This document shows positions 27,935 through 37,467 of a DNA stretch of 42,039 bases, piece by piece. The position numbers and the translations under genes are program-made. The stretch's first letter is position 1, and the number at the start of each line of letters is the position of its first letter. The notes under the pieces were generated by a model, which was not told the DNA's origin, made no database searches, and saw only the letters and a program-made list of their open reading frames with translations. Source of the stretch: Anaerolineales bacterium (lineage in GTDB: Bacteria > Chloroflexota > Anaerolineae > Anaerolineales > E44-bin32); assembly GCA_016927115.1 (NCBI GenBank), contig JAFGNH010000086.1, forward strand, positions 1 through 42,039. Reading direction: 5' to 3'.

Positions 27935-28987
27935 CTAATCTGTCCGGTTTCTCCAATAGGAGTACGAGTAATTCTCAATCGGCATCATTTCTCTTCCCGC
28001 AAGAGAAAATGCTTCAAATAACAGGCGGCCATCCCTTTCTCTGGCAATAATTACTGCATCGTATGGGCTGTTTCCCACCCCCACTGCCATTTGAGTTATA
28101 TTAGAACCCGGCCTCTTCTCAAAGTATGGGGAGAGATTCCCATCATAAGCTCCTACATCGCCTGCATATAAATATACCGGTATTTCCATACTGAGTGGAA
28201 CCAGGAATTCTTGTATGAATTCTTCGAACTCCTGTGTATCAGAGCAGGCTGTATTGGGCTGGGCAATTTCTTGATCTGATAACCCACTCTTATTAAGGAA
28301 AACAACATGGTGCATCATCAGGTGAATACCAGCCAGGTCGGTAGCTGCCCGTTGTTCAGTTATTTGGTTTTTGATGAATTCGATCTGATCGGAGGGTATG
28401 GAACATCCAGATCGCGTCGTATCAAGGTTAATGAATAAGTGCTGTTTAAAAGTGAATGAAAAGACCGACGCACCAAAGAGGCTCTCATAAAGTGCGCGGT
28501 TTTTCATATCATGGTTGCCGGCTGCGTTCGAGACTGGAAAATTAAGTAAAGACAGGAAATCGCGTTTAAATTCATTAAAATATTTTTCATTTGATCGAAA
28601 TACAATGTCGCCAAGAAGGAAGCCCATATCAGGATCCATTTGGTTAATAAGCTGCAGGTTGTAAAGCAGTGTTACAGCCGGGTGGATATCATTAATGTCA
28701 TGACTGCCATAGATATGACCGGCGACCATAAATAAAAGCGGATCTTCATTCTCATCCAGCGGTATTTCATTAAGGGACAGGTATCTGTTTCCTACCATCG
28801 GTAATGGAGTTTGAGGAGTCGCCGTGACTTGTTCTTGCTGGCTTTCCGTTGAGGGTCCAGAAATCCATCCCAGTAATGCATTCTTGCCCGAAGTAATCCA
28901 ACCGCCACGGTAAACGAGTACCCCCAGACAGAAGCTGAACCCAAATACAAAGAGAAGAGAAAGGTAATAGTGTTTTTTTGAAATCAT
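27935..28987 (-). CDS. Membrane-anchored metallophosphoesterase
   Basis: 350 residues, the only clear minus-strand gene. The N-terminus has one membrane helix (residues about 8-26) followed by YRGGW (26-30), so the rest should face outside. The calcineurin-like phosphoesterase core is seen as GHIYG (90-94), LLGDIVF (GD at 126-127), GNHD (157-160), MMHHVVF (H226/H227) and YAGDVGAY (276-281). The first motif lacks the usual Asp (D-x-H is replaced by G-H) and the last has GD where G-H-x-H is common, so its metal site may be altered. It diverges from the DUF4956-CotH-VTC operon, suggesting it removes or trims what that operon makes. An AGGA site precedes the ATG. Confidence 0.78.
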   Translation of the reverse strand: MISKKHYYLSLLFVFGFSFCLGVLVYRGGWITSGKNALLGWISGPSTESQQEQVTATPQTPLPMVGNRYLSLNEIPLDENEDPLLFMVAGHIYGSHDINDIHPAVTLLYNLQLINQMDPDMGFLLGDIVFRSNEKYFNEFKRDFLSLLNFPVSNAAGNHDMKNRALYESLFGASVFSFTFKQHLFINLDTTRSGCSIPSDQIEFIKNQITEQRAATDLAGIHLMMHHVVFLNKSGLSDQEIAQPNTACSDTQEFEEFIQEFLVPLSMEIPVYLYAGDVGAYDGNLSPYFEKRPGSNITQMAVGVGNSPYDAVIIARERDGRLLFEAFSLAGREMMPIENYSYSYWRNRTD

Positions 28988-29420
28988 TTTTTCCTGAACC
29001 GGTTTCTGGATCTAATTGGTACAAGGTTGATCTTCATGGATTCAAGCATAACCTATCCGGTATTAGTTTTACAAGGAATATTCTGCAGATTTAATAACCA
29101 AAACAGAGAGCGATCGGGCTGCCTGGTTCCTGTGCATATGTTTTTGTAATTCCAGACAGGTTGAACGGCACCTGTTCAATGGTGGAGTTCTGTTCCGGTT
29201 ATTATGGTCTGTTCTACCCTGGAGTTGGTGATTGCATCAGATGAAGAGGTCTCAAGGGGGGGCGATAATAAAAACGGAAGGATGGAAAACCAGGTTTCAG
29301 GTATACTTTCTGAGAGATTTGACAATCAGGCATGAGTGTGTTCTGATATTGAATTATTATCCGAAAATATTATGGCTGCTAATAACGTTCGCAGTCAATT
29401 GAAAATCAGGAGAGAATTCC
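28988..29420. promoter_or_regulatory. 433-base divergent intergenic region
   Basis: It separates the phosphoesterase (leftward) from DUF4956 (rightward). The rightward promoter is described separately. On the minus strand a TTGTAA ... TATGCT pair (18-base spacer, around 29045-29075) is a possible promoter for the phosphoesterase. No gene is seen. Confidence 0.45.
29319..29347 (+). promoter_or_regulatory. Likely sigma-70 promoter of the DUF4956-CotH-VTC operon
   Basis: A perfect TTGACA (29319-29324), a 17-base spacer and TCTGAT (29342-29347, four of six consensus bases), about 73 bases before ATG 29421. CAGGAGAG provides the ribosome site. Confidence 0.55.
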
Positions 29421-30098
29421 ATGGATTTTACAGATCCCGCCCCCCTTTCAATCAGTGATCTATTCCTTAATCTGGGGCTCGGTTTATTGCTTTCCGTACT
29501 TCTGGCTGTATATTATTCCAGATTCGGGGATTCACTATCCAATCGGAGTAAGTTCGCCCCCAACCTTCCCATGTTGACATTGATAACCCTGCTGGTTATC
29601 TCAATTGTAAAATCTTCACTTGCACTTTCTCTTGGGCTTGTGGGCGCGCTGTCAATCGTTCGTTTCCGTACAGCGATCAAGGATCCGGAAGAGCTGCTTT
29701 TCCTGTTTTTCGCGATTGCCCTTGGACTTGGATTTGGAGCTGATCAGCGTATACCAACAGTTGTTGCCTTTGTGGTTATTATGGGCTACCTGATTATGCG
29801 TAAAACGATCACCGGAGCTTTCAAGCTTTCCTATCGGAACAACCTGTTTGTCAACGTGTCTGTACCACTGGAAACAACGACTGAGGAAGCATACAAATTT
29901 ATCAATTCTGTTCTGGGCGAGGAATTATCATCGGCTGATCTGCGGCGTCTGGATACCAATGAGCAGGAACTGCAGCTGGTGTACTACGTCAGAGCCAGAG
30001 AAGCTGATATGCTGGCGCGTATTTCCACCCGTATTCAGGAACAATATGCTGGCGCGTCTATCAGTATTATTGAACAGAATAACCTGCTGGGTGGGTGA
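29421..30098 (+). CDS. DUF4956 membrane protein
   Basis: A 225-residue protein with three or four membrane segments in the first 125 residues, then a soluble C-terminal domain. The conserved core IVKSSLALSLGLVGALSIVRFRTAIKDPEELLFLFFAIALGLGFG (a lysine, then 'GALSIVRFRT.IK.P.E') is the DUF4956 signature. The C-terminal domain (about 140-225) has an ACT-like alternating pattern. Its function is unknown; the family is repeatedly found beside VTC-domain and CotH proteins, as here. A role as membrane partner or channel for the polyphosphate/phosphotransfer module is inference. Confidence 0.86.
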   Translation: MDFTDPAPLSISDLFLNLGLGLLLSVLLAVYYSRFGDSLSNRSKFAPNLPMLTLITLLVISIVKSSLALSLGLVGALSIVRFRTAIKDPEELLFLFFAIALGLGFGADQRIPTVVAFVVIMGYLIMRKTITGAFKLSYRNNLFVNVSVPLETTTEEAYKFINSVLGEELSSADLRRLDTNEQELQLVYYVRAREADMLARISTRIQEQYAGASISIIEQNNLLGG

Positions 30099-30101
30099 TC
30101 C

Positions 30102-32837
30102 ATGAAGGTTAAGTTCCCCCATAAGAAAAAAGAACTCAGGATTTCCTGCGGTAAACGTTGCATGCTGCTGCTGGGTGCTGTGCTGCTGTTAATCACCTTT
30201 GCAGGCGGTATGTTTTTCTACCGCGGTGGATATGCCACCACAATCAAGGAAAAAATACTACTGGCGCTGGGGGCAGGACGGAATATATCAATTACGGAAT
30301 TTGGCAGTGAAGCTGCTGATCTGGTGACCAGTGAACTGCAATCCGAACTGAGTTTGTACCAGTCCAATGGCCTGCCCACTCTGTTTCTGGATGTTCCTTT
30401 TACGTCAATGATGTCCCTGGAGGAAAAGCGGGAGGAAGCACTGACTCTCGGTATCCTTCTCTCCACGGATGAGGACTACGTTCCTGCCACACTGCATTTT
30501 AACGATGAGCAGACCCTGGACATCAAGATCCGATTAAAAGGCGACTGGGTGGACCATCTGGAAACAGATAAATGGTCCTTCCGTGTCCATATTACAGAAG
30601 CGGATGGCGCTGTACTGGGGATGAGGCGATTTTCTTTGCAGGCACCGGAGACGAGGAATTATGTGGGGGAGTGGGGTTTTCATCAGAATCTGATTATGGA
30701 AGACATTCTTACGACCCGCTATACATTCCTTAATGTGGTGTTGAATGGTGAGCATAAAGGTATCTTTGCATTGGAGGAGAGTTTCACCGAGGATTTGCTT
30801 GAATCACAGGGGCGGCGAGAGGGAGTGATTTTACAGATAGACGAGGATTTGATGTACCAGAACTGGGCGCTTTTTTATGCTGGTCGGGGGCAGAACCTTA
30901 TGCCGGCCAGAGATATCGGTTTGTTCTGGCTGTCATTCGATCCCTTGAGTAATGAGATCACCACGTTCAGAGAAAATCGTATCGCTGATAACTCTTCGTT
31001 AACTGCAGAGTACCAAACTGCAGTCGAACTGCTCTATGCATTCTATCGAGGGGAGCTTCCAGCGGATCAGGTTTTGGATGAGGAATTGTGGGGGCGTTTC
31101 TTTGCTCTCATAGAATTGTGGAATGCCGGACACAGCACGGACTGGCATAATATACGCTATTACTACAACCCTGTTTCCGGGCTGATTGAACCAGTTGTAT
31201 ACGATGCGCTCGCGCTTAGATCAGGCATTACAAACCAGAGACTTGCAGAGCCATTTTCTTCCGATCCGTTCTTTAACAGCCCGGGTGTTCAGAAGGTGTA
31301 TATAGAGACTCTTGAGCGCATCACTTCTCCAGCCTATGTAGCTGGTCTGGAGGAGGCTATCGGCGAAGGGATGGCCGGGTACAATGAACTCTTGAAAGTT
31401 GAATATGAAGCACAGGGGGAATCTCTTCCGGCATCACTTGAACTTCCATGGGATACGATCGAGTTCCGCAGAGAGATATTTGTTGAGAATCTGTTAGCAC
31501 CCATCCCTCTCAGAGGTAATTATCATGTGGCTGGAGAGGAAGGGGATGAAGTTTTTCAGCTTGACCTGGTAAATATGATGGTGCTTCCCGTTCAGGTTGA
31601 CTCCATTACGATAGGAGACAGCGTGGAGGCTTTTAACCCGGATTGGTGTGCTGGGGAAAGTTGTCGGTCACAGATGATAGTTGACAACGGGAAGGTTGTC
31701 CTGCTGGCTTCCAATACGGAGGGCTTTCCACCTTCATCCTTCAGGCTGCCGGGGCAATTTGCTTCCGCACTGGATGAGGAAGATGTGAGTTTAACGCTGG
31801 AAGTAAGACTGTATGGAAGCTCCAGAACCGTTGAGGTTCCAATATATACAAACTACGTTCCACAGGGTATTGCGGCTGGTGTAAAACCGCAAGCCACACT
31901 CAGTGAAACACTTCAAGCACACAGCTTCCTTCTGGATATGGGTGAAAAGCAGCTGGCTGTTCGTCCTGGTGATTGGTCTGTCGAGGGTGACCTTGTACTT
32001 CCGGAGGGATATTCCCTCTTAATTCCTGGAGGAGCAATACTGCGTTTCCAGCCCGATGCGGTCTTTCTGGCTTCAGGGGCTGTTGATATCGCAGGAACTG
32101 AAGAAGATCCTGTATTGATCACTGCTGAGGAATCTCAATGGGGGGGACTGGTTGTGCTGGATGCTGAAGACACTTCCACGTGGAACTATGTAACGGTGGA
32201 AAAGATGGCCGGGATAGAGCGTGAAGGCTGGATTCTTACTGGTGGAATTACTTTCTATAAGAGTGAGCTGGAACTTTCGTATTCTATCATTGGCAACAAT
32301 AGCACGGAAGATGCGTTGAATGTTATTCGAGCGCCTGTCAAATTCAAATATGTGGAGTTCCTTAATACTCTTTCCGATGCCTTTGATGGTGACTTTATTA
32401 CAGGGTCTATATCGCATTGCAGTTTTCACGACGTTCAGGGTGATGCCCTGGATGTCAGCGGATCAGAAATTTCCGTGAGGGACACATATTTTGTTGGAAT
32501 CGGGGACAAAGCAGTTTCAGCCGGGGAAGGCAGTACAGTAAGTTTGAACGATCTCAGGATCTTTGATGTCGGCATCGGGGTCGCCAGCAAAGATCTCTCG
32601 GTTGTATATGCGGAGGATGTGCGGGTTGAGAGAGCAGAGGTTGCAGCGCTGGCGGCCTATATTAAAAAACCGCAGTATGGGCCAGCCGAGATTAATGCCG
32701 TAAATATAACCATTGTTGAGACGTCTACACCAGCAATCTGCCAGGCCGGCAGCCAGCTGGTTCTCAATGGTGAGGAAGTGCCTGTAAATGAGCTGGACGT
32801 TGATCTCCTCTATGAGCAGGGTATTCTGGGAAATTAG
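30102..32837 (+). CDS. CotH kinase-like protein with C-terminal parallel beta-helix
   Basis: A 911-residue surface protein. One membrane helix (about 20-39) is followed by YRGGY (40-44), implying export with a membrane anchor. Residues about 85-470 form a CotH-like domain: KIRLKGDW, RRFSLQAPETRNYVGEW, LNVVLNGEHKGIFALEES, and DWHNIRYYYNPVSGLIEPVVYDAL, the equivalents of the substrate- and metal-binding stretches of spore-coat kinase CotH. Residues about 620-880 look like a right-handed beta-helix of polysaccharide-binding type, with repeated short strands (WGGLVVLDAED, WILTGGITFY, VKFKYVEFLN, ISHCSFHD). CotH enzymes phosphorylate secreted proteins; here a glycan- or protein-phosphorylating surface enzyme is plausible but unproven. 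The start is three bases after the DUF4956 stop. Confidence 0.82.
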   Translation: MKVKFPHKKKELRISCGKRCMLLLGAVLLLITFAGGMFFYRGGYATTIKEKILLALGAGRNISITEFGSEAADLVTSELQSELSLYQSNGLPTLFLDVPFTSMMSLEEKREEALTLGILLSTDEDYVPATLHFNDEQTLDIKIRLKGDWVDHLETDKWSFRVHITEADGAVLGMRRFSLQAPETRNYVGEWGFHQNLIMEDILTTRYTFLNVVLNGEHKGIFALEESFTEDLLESQGRREGVILQIDEDLMYQNWALFYAGRGQNLMPARDIGLFWLSFDPLSNEITTFRENRIADNSSLTAEYQTAVELLYAFYRGELPADQVLDEELWGRFFALIELWNAGHSTDWHNIRYYYNPVSGLIEPVVYDALALRSGITNQRLAEPFSSDPFFNSPGVQKVYIETLERITSPAYVAGLEEAIGEGMAGYNELLKVEYEAQGESLPASLELPWDTIEFRREIFVENLLAPIPLRGNYHVAGEEGDEVFQLDLVNMMVLPVQVDSITIGDSVEAFNPDWCAGESCRSQMIVDNGKVVLLASNTEGFPPSSFRLPGQFASALDEEDVSLTLEVRLYGSSRTVEVPIYTNYVPQGIAAGVKPQATLSETLQAHSFLLDMGEKQLAVRPGDWSVEGDLVLPEGYSLLIPGGAILRFQPDAVFLASGAVDIAGTEEDPVLITAEESQWGGLVVLDAEDTSTWNYVTVEKMAGIEREGWILTGGITFYKSELELSYSIIGNNSTEDALNVIRAPVKFKYVEFLNTLSDAFDGDFITGSISHCSFHDVQGDALDVSGSEISVRDTYFVGIGDKAVSAGEGSTVSLNDLRIFDVGIGVASKDLSVVYAEDVRVERAEVAALAAYIKKPQYGPAEINAVNITIVETSTPAICQAGSQLVLNGEEVPVNELDVDLLYEQGILGN

Positions 32838-32853
32838 GCCGTGAAGGAATCAC

Positions 32854-33528
32854 ATGGTTGAGAACCGCAGGTATGAATTGAAGTTGGTGTTTGATCGACA
32901 GCGTATTAATGAACTGCGTGCCCGGATTCTTGCCCACCCTGATGTTTTCGGGGTTGCATACCCGCGTCGCCAGGTCAATAATATCTACTTCGATACCCAG
33001 GATTTTCAGTTCTGGACTGATCATGTTGCCGGGTCTGCGGTGAGGGCTAAATTGAGATTCCGCTGGTATGGCGGCAGCTGGGCTGTAAACGAGGGTCAGC
33101 TGGAGCGCAAGGTGAAAATGGGGGACGCAGGATACAAACTAATAAAACCCATCCACGCTTCTTTTGATCTTTCCCGGCATTGCTGGCGGGATGTGATCAG
33201 AATAATAACCCAGAATATCACACCTGATTTTGAACCCATGTTTGGTTCTCTTATTCCGACAGTGATCAATCTGTATCAAAGGGAATATTTTGTCAGCCGC
33301 GATGGTGTAGTCCGGGTTACACTGGACTATGACATGGCTGTGTTTGAACAGACCTCAAGATTGACACCGAACATCCGCTACCAGAAACCAGTACAGCAGG
33401 CAGTGATTTTGGAGATGAAAGTCCCGGTAAACGAATACCAGAGAGCTTCTTCAGCGATGGCTGGTTTTCCACTGTATCGCAGGCAGTATTCCAAGTATCT
33501 TGATGCGATGGAAAATTTACCGGGGTAA
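32854..33528 (+). CDS. VTC domain protein (polyphosphate polymerase-like)
   Basis: A 224-residue stand-alone VTC domain, the tunnel fold that in yeast Vtc4 makes polyphosphate from ATP. Visible marks are RYELKLVF (6-13), IYFDTQDF (44-51), the basic strand R64-x-K66-x-R68-x-R70, ERKVK (84-88), YQREYF (141-146), LEMKVP (186-191, with E187 and K189) and SKYL (213-216). Most charged positions that line the polyphosphate tunnel are kept, so catalysis is possible. It closes the DUF4956-CotH-VTC operon (16-base gap, AAGGA ribosome site). It has no membrane segment of its own and may work with DUF4956 at the membrane (inference). Confidence 0.83.
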   Translation: MVENRRYELKLVFDRQRINELRARILAHPDVFGVAYPRRQVNNIYFDTQDFQFWTDHVAGSAVRAKLRFRWYGGSWAVNEGQLERKVKMGDAGYKLIKPIHASFDLSRHCWRDVIRIITQNITPDFEPMFGSLIPTVINLYQREYFVSRDGVVRVTLDYDMAVFEQTSRLTPNIRYQKPVQQAVILEMKVPVNEYQRASSAMAGFPLYRRQYSKYLDAMENLPG

Positions 33529-33616
33529 ACGAGTGTGCATGCCTGCCAGCGTTGGGGTTTTATGATGAATGCAGATCCGCTCTAGCACGATCATGTGAAG
33601 AAAATTCGGAGATTTC

Positions 33617-33645
33617 TTGAGAAGGCGAAATAAATAAGGTACATT
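33617..33645 (+). promoter_or_regulatory. Sigma-70-type promoter of the methyltransferase gene
   Basis: TTGAGA (33617-33622), 17-base spacer, TACATT (33640-33645). Other A/T-rich -10-like hexamers overlap downstream (TATATT, TATAGT). A GAGGGGGAG ribosome site precedes ATG 33685. Confidence 0.5.
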
Positions 33646-33684
33646 ATATTATATAGTGTCTACTTTATTGAGGGGGAGTGCTCT

Positions 33685-34296
33685 ATGGTTCGGACTGAAA
33701 AAGGCGTTGTAATTGGAAATACCTACCTGAAATATTCAACCAGGAATCCGATAGCTCGGTTCCTGGTAGATCATTTTATAAAAGTTCTGGACGAGATGGT
33801 ATATTCCATCAATCCGGAGCATATTCATGAAGTCGGCTGTGGCGAGGGGGAACTCATTTCAAGGTATGTGGATGGCAGGCGGCGCTTAACCGCCAGTGAT
33901 TTTTCACAGGAGATTATCCGGGAAGCCCGCGAGCGATATAAATCAACAGATATTCACTTTAAGGTATCAGGTATATACAGCCTGACTGAAGAGGATGCCG
34001 CGGATTGCATCCTGTGTATTGAGATGCTTGAGCATCTTGAAGATCCAAAACGAGGGCTGCGAATCCTGGCGGATCTGGCTGACCCTTATCTGATTATCAG
34101 TGTACCGCGAGAGCCGATCTGGCGGTTTGTTAATATGCTGCGTGGCGCGTATTTGAAGGATTTTGGCAATACCCCCGGCCATCTTCAGCACTGGTCCCGA
34201 AGGGACTTTATCAGTTTATTGCAGCCGTTCTTTGAGATTGTACTTGTTCGGAGTCCTTTTCCCTGGACAATAGCCTTGTGTAGACGCAGGGAGTGA
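33685..34296 (+). CDS. Class I SAM-dependent methyltransferase
   Basis: 203 residues. The SAM-binding motif I is VGCGEGELISRY (GCGEG at 51-55), followed by ASDFSQEIIREARERY (acidic loop) and CIEMLEHLEDP, the 'E-H-L' post-motif typical of Methyltransf_11/23-like enzymes. A late aromatic LQHWSRRDF fits the same family, which often methylates lipids or glycans. It stands alone between two intergenic gaps with its own likely promoter. The substrate is unknown; proximity to glycan genes suggests envelope modification. Confidence 0.83.
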   Translation: MVRTEKGVVIGNTYLKYSTRNPIARFLVDHFIKVLDEMVYSINPEHIHEVGCGEGELISRYVDGRRRLTASDFSQEIIREARERYKSTDIHFKVSGIYSLTEEDAADCILCIEMLEHLEDPKRGLRILADLADPYLIISVPREPIWRFVNMLRGAYLKDFGNTPGHLQHWSRRDFISLLQPFFEIVLVRSPFPWTIALCRRRE

Positions 34297-34696
34297 TTTT
34301 TCCAGCGAATAATATACTTTCGGATATCTATACAAAAGGCACCCCTTCGGATTGATGGTGTGATTGGTTTCTTTCATGCCAAAACAGATTTCCGCCTTGC
34401 AGCGCGATATGTAGAAGAATGAATTATGAACTGTGTTTCACACACGCAGCTGCTTCTCTATTCATTTCTGGCATTTTCCCTGTGTGAAGGGAATTCGCAG
34501 GACTACAGCCCCTCCGGTATTCCTGGTGTATGGACCTGATCATCCAGTCTGCAGCTATGATGCCTGTATATATTTATTACCAGGCGGATCAGTTCAATCC
34601 GTTTTCTGATACAATCCTGCAGCTGGAATAGATTCCGGAATAGTATTTTCCGGCATAAAGAATACGGGTTTTTACTCAGGTACAAGGAAAGATACA
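34297..34696. other. 400-base gap before the sulfation operon
   Basis: No gene is recognised. It holds weak hairpins (for example TTCCCT/AGGGAA near 34478-34495) and an extended -10 element at 34607-34615. CCGGAA/TTCCGG flank seven bases shortly before cysD. Confidence 0.45.
34607..34615 (+). promoter_or_regulatory. Extended -10 promoter element upstream of cysD
   Basis: TGATACAAT fits the TGn-TATAAT pattern with one mismatch in the hexamer, about 80 bases before the cysD start. No clear -35 box is present, which is common for extended -10 promoters. Confidence 0.4.
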
Positions 34697-35578
34697 ATGA
34701 CTCATCTTGACGAATTGGAAACAACAAGCGTTCATATTCTGCGGGAGGCTTATGCCAACTTCAAGAATCTGGGAATGCTGTGGTCGATGGGGAAAGACAG
34801 CACTGTTCTGTTGTGGTTGACCCAGAAGGCTTTTTTTGGCCATGTTCCATTTCCTCTGATCCACATCGATACCCATTATAAGATCCCGGAGATGATTGAA
34901 TACCGTGACCGGCTGACCCGGGAATGGCATCTTCCGATGGTGATTGGCAGCAATGAGGATGCGCTGGAAAACAAACAGACTTTCCCGGATGGCAACGTCG
35001 ACCGGATTACCTGCTGCAGTCTGCTCAAGACTGAGGCGCTGCGCAGAACGCTGAATGGGGAAGGCCGCAGGCTGCGCTACAATCACAACCGGCAGCGCTA
35101 TGAGGAAGAACCCAACCCTGGATCTTTTACCGGGGTGATTGTAGGCGCAAGAGCTGATGAAGAGGGTTCCCGTTCGAAGGAGCGCTATTTCTCCCCGCGC
35201 GATAAGCAGAACGAGTGGAATATCGGCGAACAGCCTCCGGAGTTCTGGAATCAGTTCAAAACAGATTTTGCACCTGGTACCAATGTCCGTATTCATCCGC
35301 TCCTTGACTGGACAGAATTAAATATCTGGGAGTATATCGAGCAGGAAAATATCCCTACCGTGTCACTGTACTACGATCAGGGGGAAGGCAAACGCTATCG
35401 TTCCCTGGGTTGTTATCCCTGTACCTTTCCTGTTGAATCCTCTGCGCGCAATGTCCGCGAAATTATTGAGGAATTAAAGACCGGGAAATTTTCACACATC
35501 GCCGAACGCGATGGGCGTGCTCAGGATAAGGATGACGGCGGCGGGCTGGAAACGCTGCGCCGGGAAGGATATATGTAG
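34697..35578 (+). CDS. cysD: Sulfate adenylyltransferase subunit 2 (CysD)
   Basis: A 293-residue PP-loop ATP pyrophosphatase-type enzyme that adenylates sulfate to APS together with the GTPase CysN. The PP-loop SMGKDS is at 30-35, followed by [41 protein letters not shown] and [21 protein letters not shown] are CysD signatures, and the tail ([23 protein letters not shown]) is the usual one. The length is normal (about 300). AAGGAAAG precedes ATG 34697. cysN starts three bases after its stop. The cytosolic product APS feeds the APS kinase encoded at 41288. Confidence 0.94.
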   Translation: MTHLDELETTSVHILREAYANFKNLGMLWSMGKDSTVLLWLTQKAFFGHVPFPLIHIDTHYKIPEMIEYRDRLTREWHLPMVIGSNEDALENKQTFPDGNVDRITCCSLLKTEALRRTLNGEGRRLRYNHNRQRYEEEPNPGSFTGVIVGARADEEGSRSKERYFSPRDKQNEWNIGEQPPEFWNQFKTDFAPGTNVRIHPLLDWTELNIWEYIEQENIPTVSLYYDQGEGKRYRSLGCYPCTFPVESSARNVREIIEELKTGKFSHIAERDGRAQDKDDGGGLETLRREGYM

Positions 35579-35580
35579 AC

Positions 35581-37395
35581 ATGACACCCTCCATACAACC
35601 AACCACAGCAGAAAAGATGGATATCGTTTTTGTCGGCCATGTGGACCACGGCAAGAGCACAGTGATCGGCCGTATGCTGGCTGATACAGGATCTCTTCCG
35701 GAAGGGAAACTGGAGCAGGTGCAGCTGAGCTGTGAGCGGAACTCCAAGCCATTTGAGTATGCCTATCTGATTGATGCGTTAAAGGACGAGCGTGCTCAGA
35801 GCATCACCATTGACTCGGCCAGGGTGTTCTTTCAATCCCTGAAACGGCATTACATCATCATTGATGCCCCGGGGCATATTGAATTTATCAAGAACATGGT
35901 TACCGGTGCTTCCCGGGCGGAAGCAGCGGTGCTTGTGATCGATGCACATGAAGGAATCCAGGAGAACTCACGGCGTCATGGATATTTGCTGTGGATGCTG
36001 GGCATCAAGCAGATCGTTGTCGCCGTGAACAAGATGGATCTTGTCGATTATGACCAGGATGTTTTCGATACTATTGAGACTGAATATAATTCGTTTCTTG
36101 CAGAAATCGGTGTAGAACCACTGTGCACCATCCCGGTCAGTGGGCGTGAAGGGGATAATGTGGCTTCACTCAGCGAGCGTATGCCGTGGTATCAGGGGCA
36201 TACGGTGCTTTCTGCGCTGGACAGTTTCACTAAAGCCCGGCCGCTGGATGATAAGCCCATGCGCCTTCCGGTGCAGGATGTATATAAATTCACTCTGTTC
36301 GGTGACGACCGCCGTATTGTTGCCGGCACACTTTCCAGCGGTAAACTGAAAAGTGGAGATGAAATTATCTTCTACCCATCCGGTAAGCGAAGCACTATCA
36401 AAACGCTTGAAGAATATGGTGCGCCTGCTCCTGAGGAAGCCAGGGCGGGAGAAGCGGTCGGATTTACCATGGAGGAACAGATTTATGTGCGCCGCGGGCA
36501 GGTTGCCTGCCTGGCTTCAGAACCTGCCCCGCAGATTTCACAACGCTTCCGGGCGAGTCTGTTCTGGCTGGGTAAACACCCCATGCTGCCCAAGAAGCAG
36601 TACCTTCTGAAGCTGGGAACAGAACGCGTAAAAGCAGAAATTGAGACCATCCATGCGGTTATCGATGCGTCTGATCTTTCAAACAAAGAAAAGCAGGTAA
36701 TCGAACATCATGATGTAGCTGAGGTAACCTTCCTGCTCAAACGGGAGATGGCTTTTGATACAACCAATGGGATTCCGGATACCAGCCGCTTTGTCGTTGT
36801 TGACGACTATGAAATCTGGGGCGGGGGAATTGTGCTCGAAGCTATTGGTGATGCAGAACAAACCATACTCCGGGATGAGGTCTTCCTGCGGAACAAGAAA
36901 TGGATAAAGAGTCACATCTCCTATGACGACCGGGCTGACAGGTATAACCAGCATTCAGCGTTAATAATCGTTACCGGGAAAAAGGGTTCAGGACGGAAAA
37001 CCCTGGCCGGAAAAATTGAAAAACAATTGTTTGATGATGGAAAATTTGTATACTACCTCGGTGTAGGCAGTGTTCTCTATGGTGTCAATGCGGATCTCAA
37101 GCGGGATGGCAGGAATAACTGGCATGAACATCTGCGGCGAATCGGTGAGATCGCAAATATATTTCTGGATGCCGGTCTGATCCTGATACTGACAGCGATT
37201 GAGTTGACCCAGGATGATCTGAAAGTCATTCAGACGATCATCAGTTCCAACCAGATCGAGACTGCCTGGGTGGGCGATACTGTAACTACTGACATCAATT
37301 ATGATATCCTGATTCCTGATGAGCAAAGATTTGATGAGGCTACCATATCCATCAAGCGCCTGCTGCAGGAGCATGGTATCATTTTCAGCCCATGA
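35581..37395 (+). CDS. cysN: Sulfate adenylyltransferase subunit 1 (CysN) with degenerate APS-kinase-like domain
   Basis: 604 residues. An EF-Tu-like GTPase (GHVDHGKST at 19-27, DAPGH at 95-99, NKMD at 150-153) and two beta-barrel domains make up CysN, which couples GTP hydrolysis to APS formation. A C-terminal domain from about residue 458 matches the APS kinase part of CysNC fusions in length and outline ([40 protein letters not shown]). However, the P-loop lysine position is Arg472, the next residue is Lys473, and the LDGDNVR motif is replaced by LGVGSVLYG. The kinase activity is therefore probably lost, and a canonical APS kinase is encoded separately downstream. Confidence 0.92.
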   Translation: MTPSIQPTTAEKMDIVFVGHVDHGKSTVIGRMLADTGSLPEGKLEQVQLSCERNSKPFEYAYLIDALKDERAQSITIDSARVFFQSLKRHYIIIDAPGHIEFIKNMVTGASRAEAAVLVIDAHEGIQENSRRHGYLLWMLGIKQIVVAVNKMDLVDYDQDVFDTIETEYNSFLAEIGVEPLCTIPVSGREGDNVASLSERMPWYQGHTVLSALDSFTKARPLDDKPMRLPVQDVYKFTLFGDDRRIVAGTLSSGKLKSGDEIIFYPSGKRSTIKTLEEYGAPAPEEARAGEAVGFTMEEQIYVRRGQVACLASEPAPQISQRFRASLFWLGKHPMLPKKQYLLKLGTERVKAEIETIHAVIDASDLSNKEKQVIEHHDVAEVTFLLKREMAFDTTNGIPDTSRFVVVDDYEIWGGGIVLEAIGDAEQTILRDEVFLRNKKWIKSHISYDDRADRYNQHSALIIVTGKKGSGRKTLAGKIEKQLFDDGKFVYYLGVGSVLYGVNADLKRDGRNNWHEHLRRIGEIANIFLDAGLILILTAIELTQDDLKVIQTIISSNQIETAWVGDTVTTDINYDILIPDEQRFDEATISIKRLLQEHGIIFSP

Positions 37396-37431
37396 TCCAA
37401 TTCCTTTAGCAATTGAAATCTACGAGGAAAG

Positions 37432-37459
37432 GACACGGTGGAGAATTCTCCACCGTGTC
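37432..37459. terminator. Strong perfect hairpin between cysN and sat
   Basis: GACACGGTGGAG (37432-37443) pairs perfectly over 12 bases with CTCCACCGTGTC, closing an AATT loop. Only TTT follows, so termination may be partial. It separates cysDN from sat. Confidence 0.55.
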
Positions 37460-37467
37460 TTTACTGC

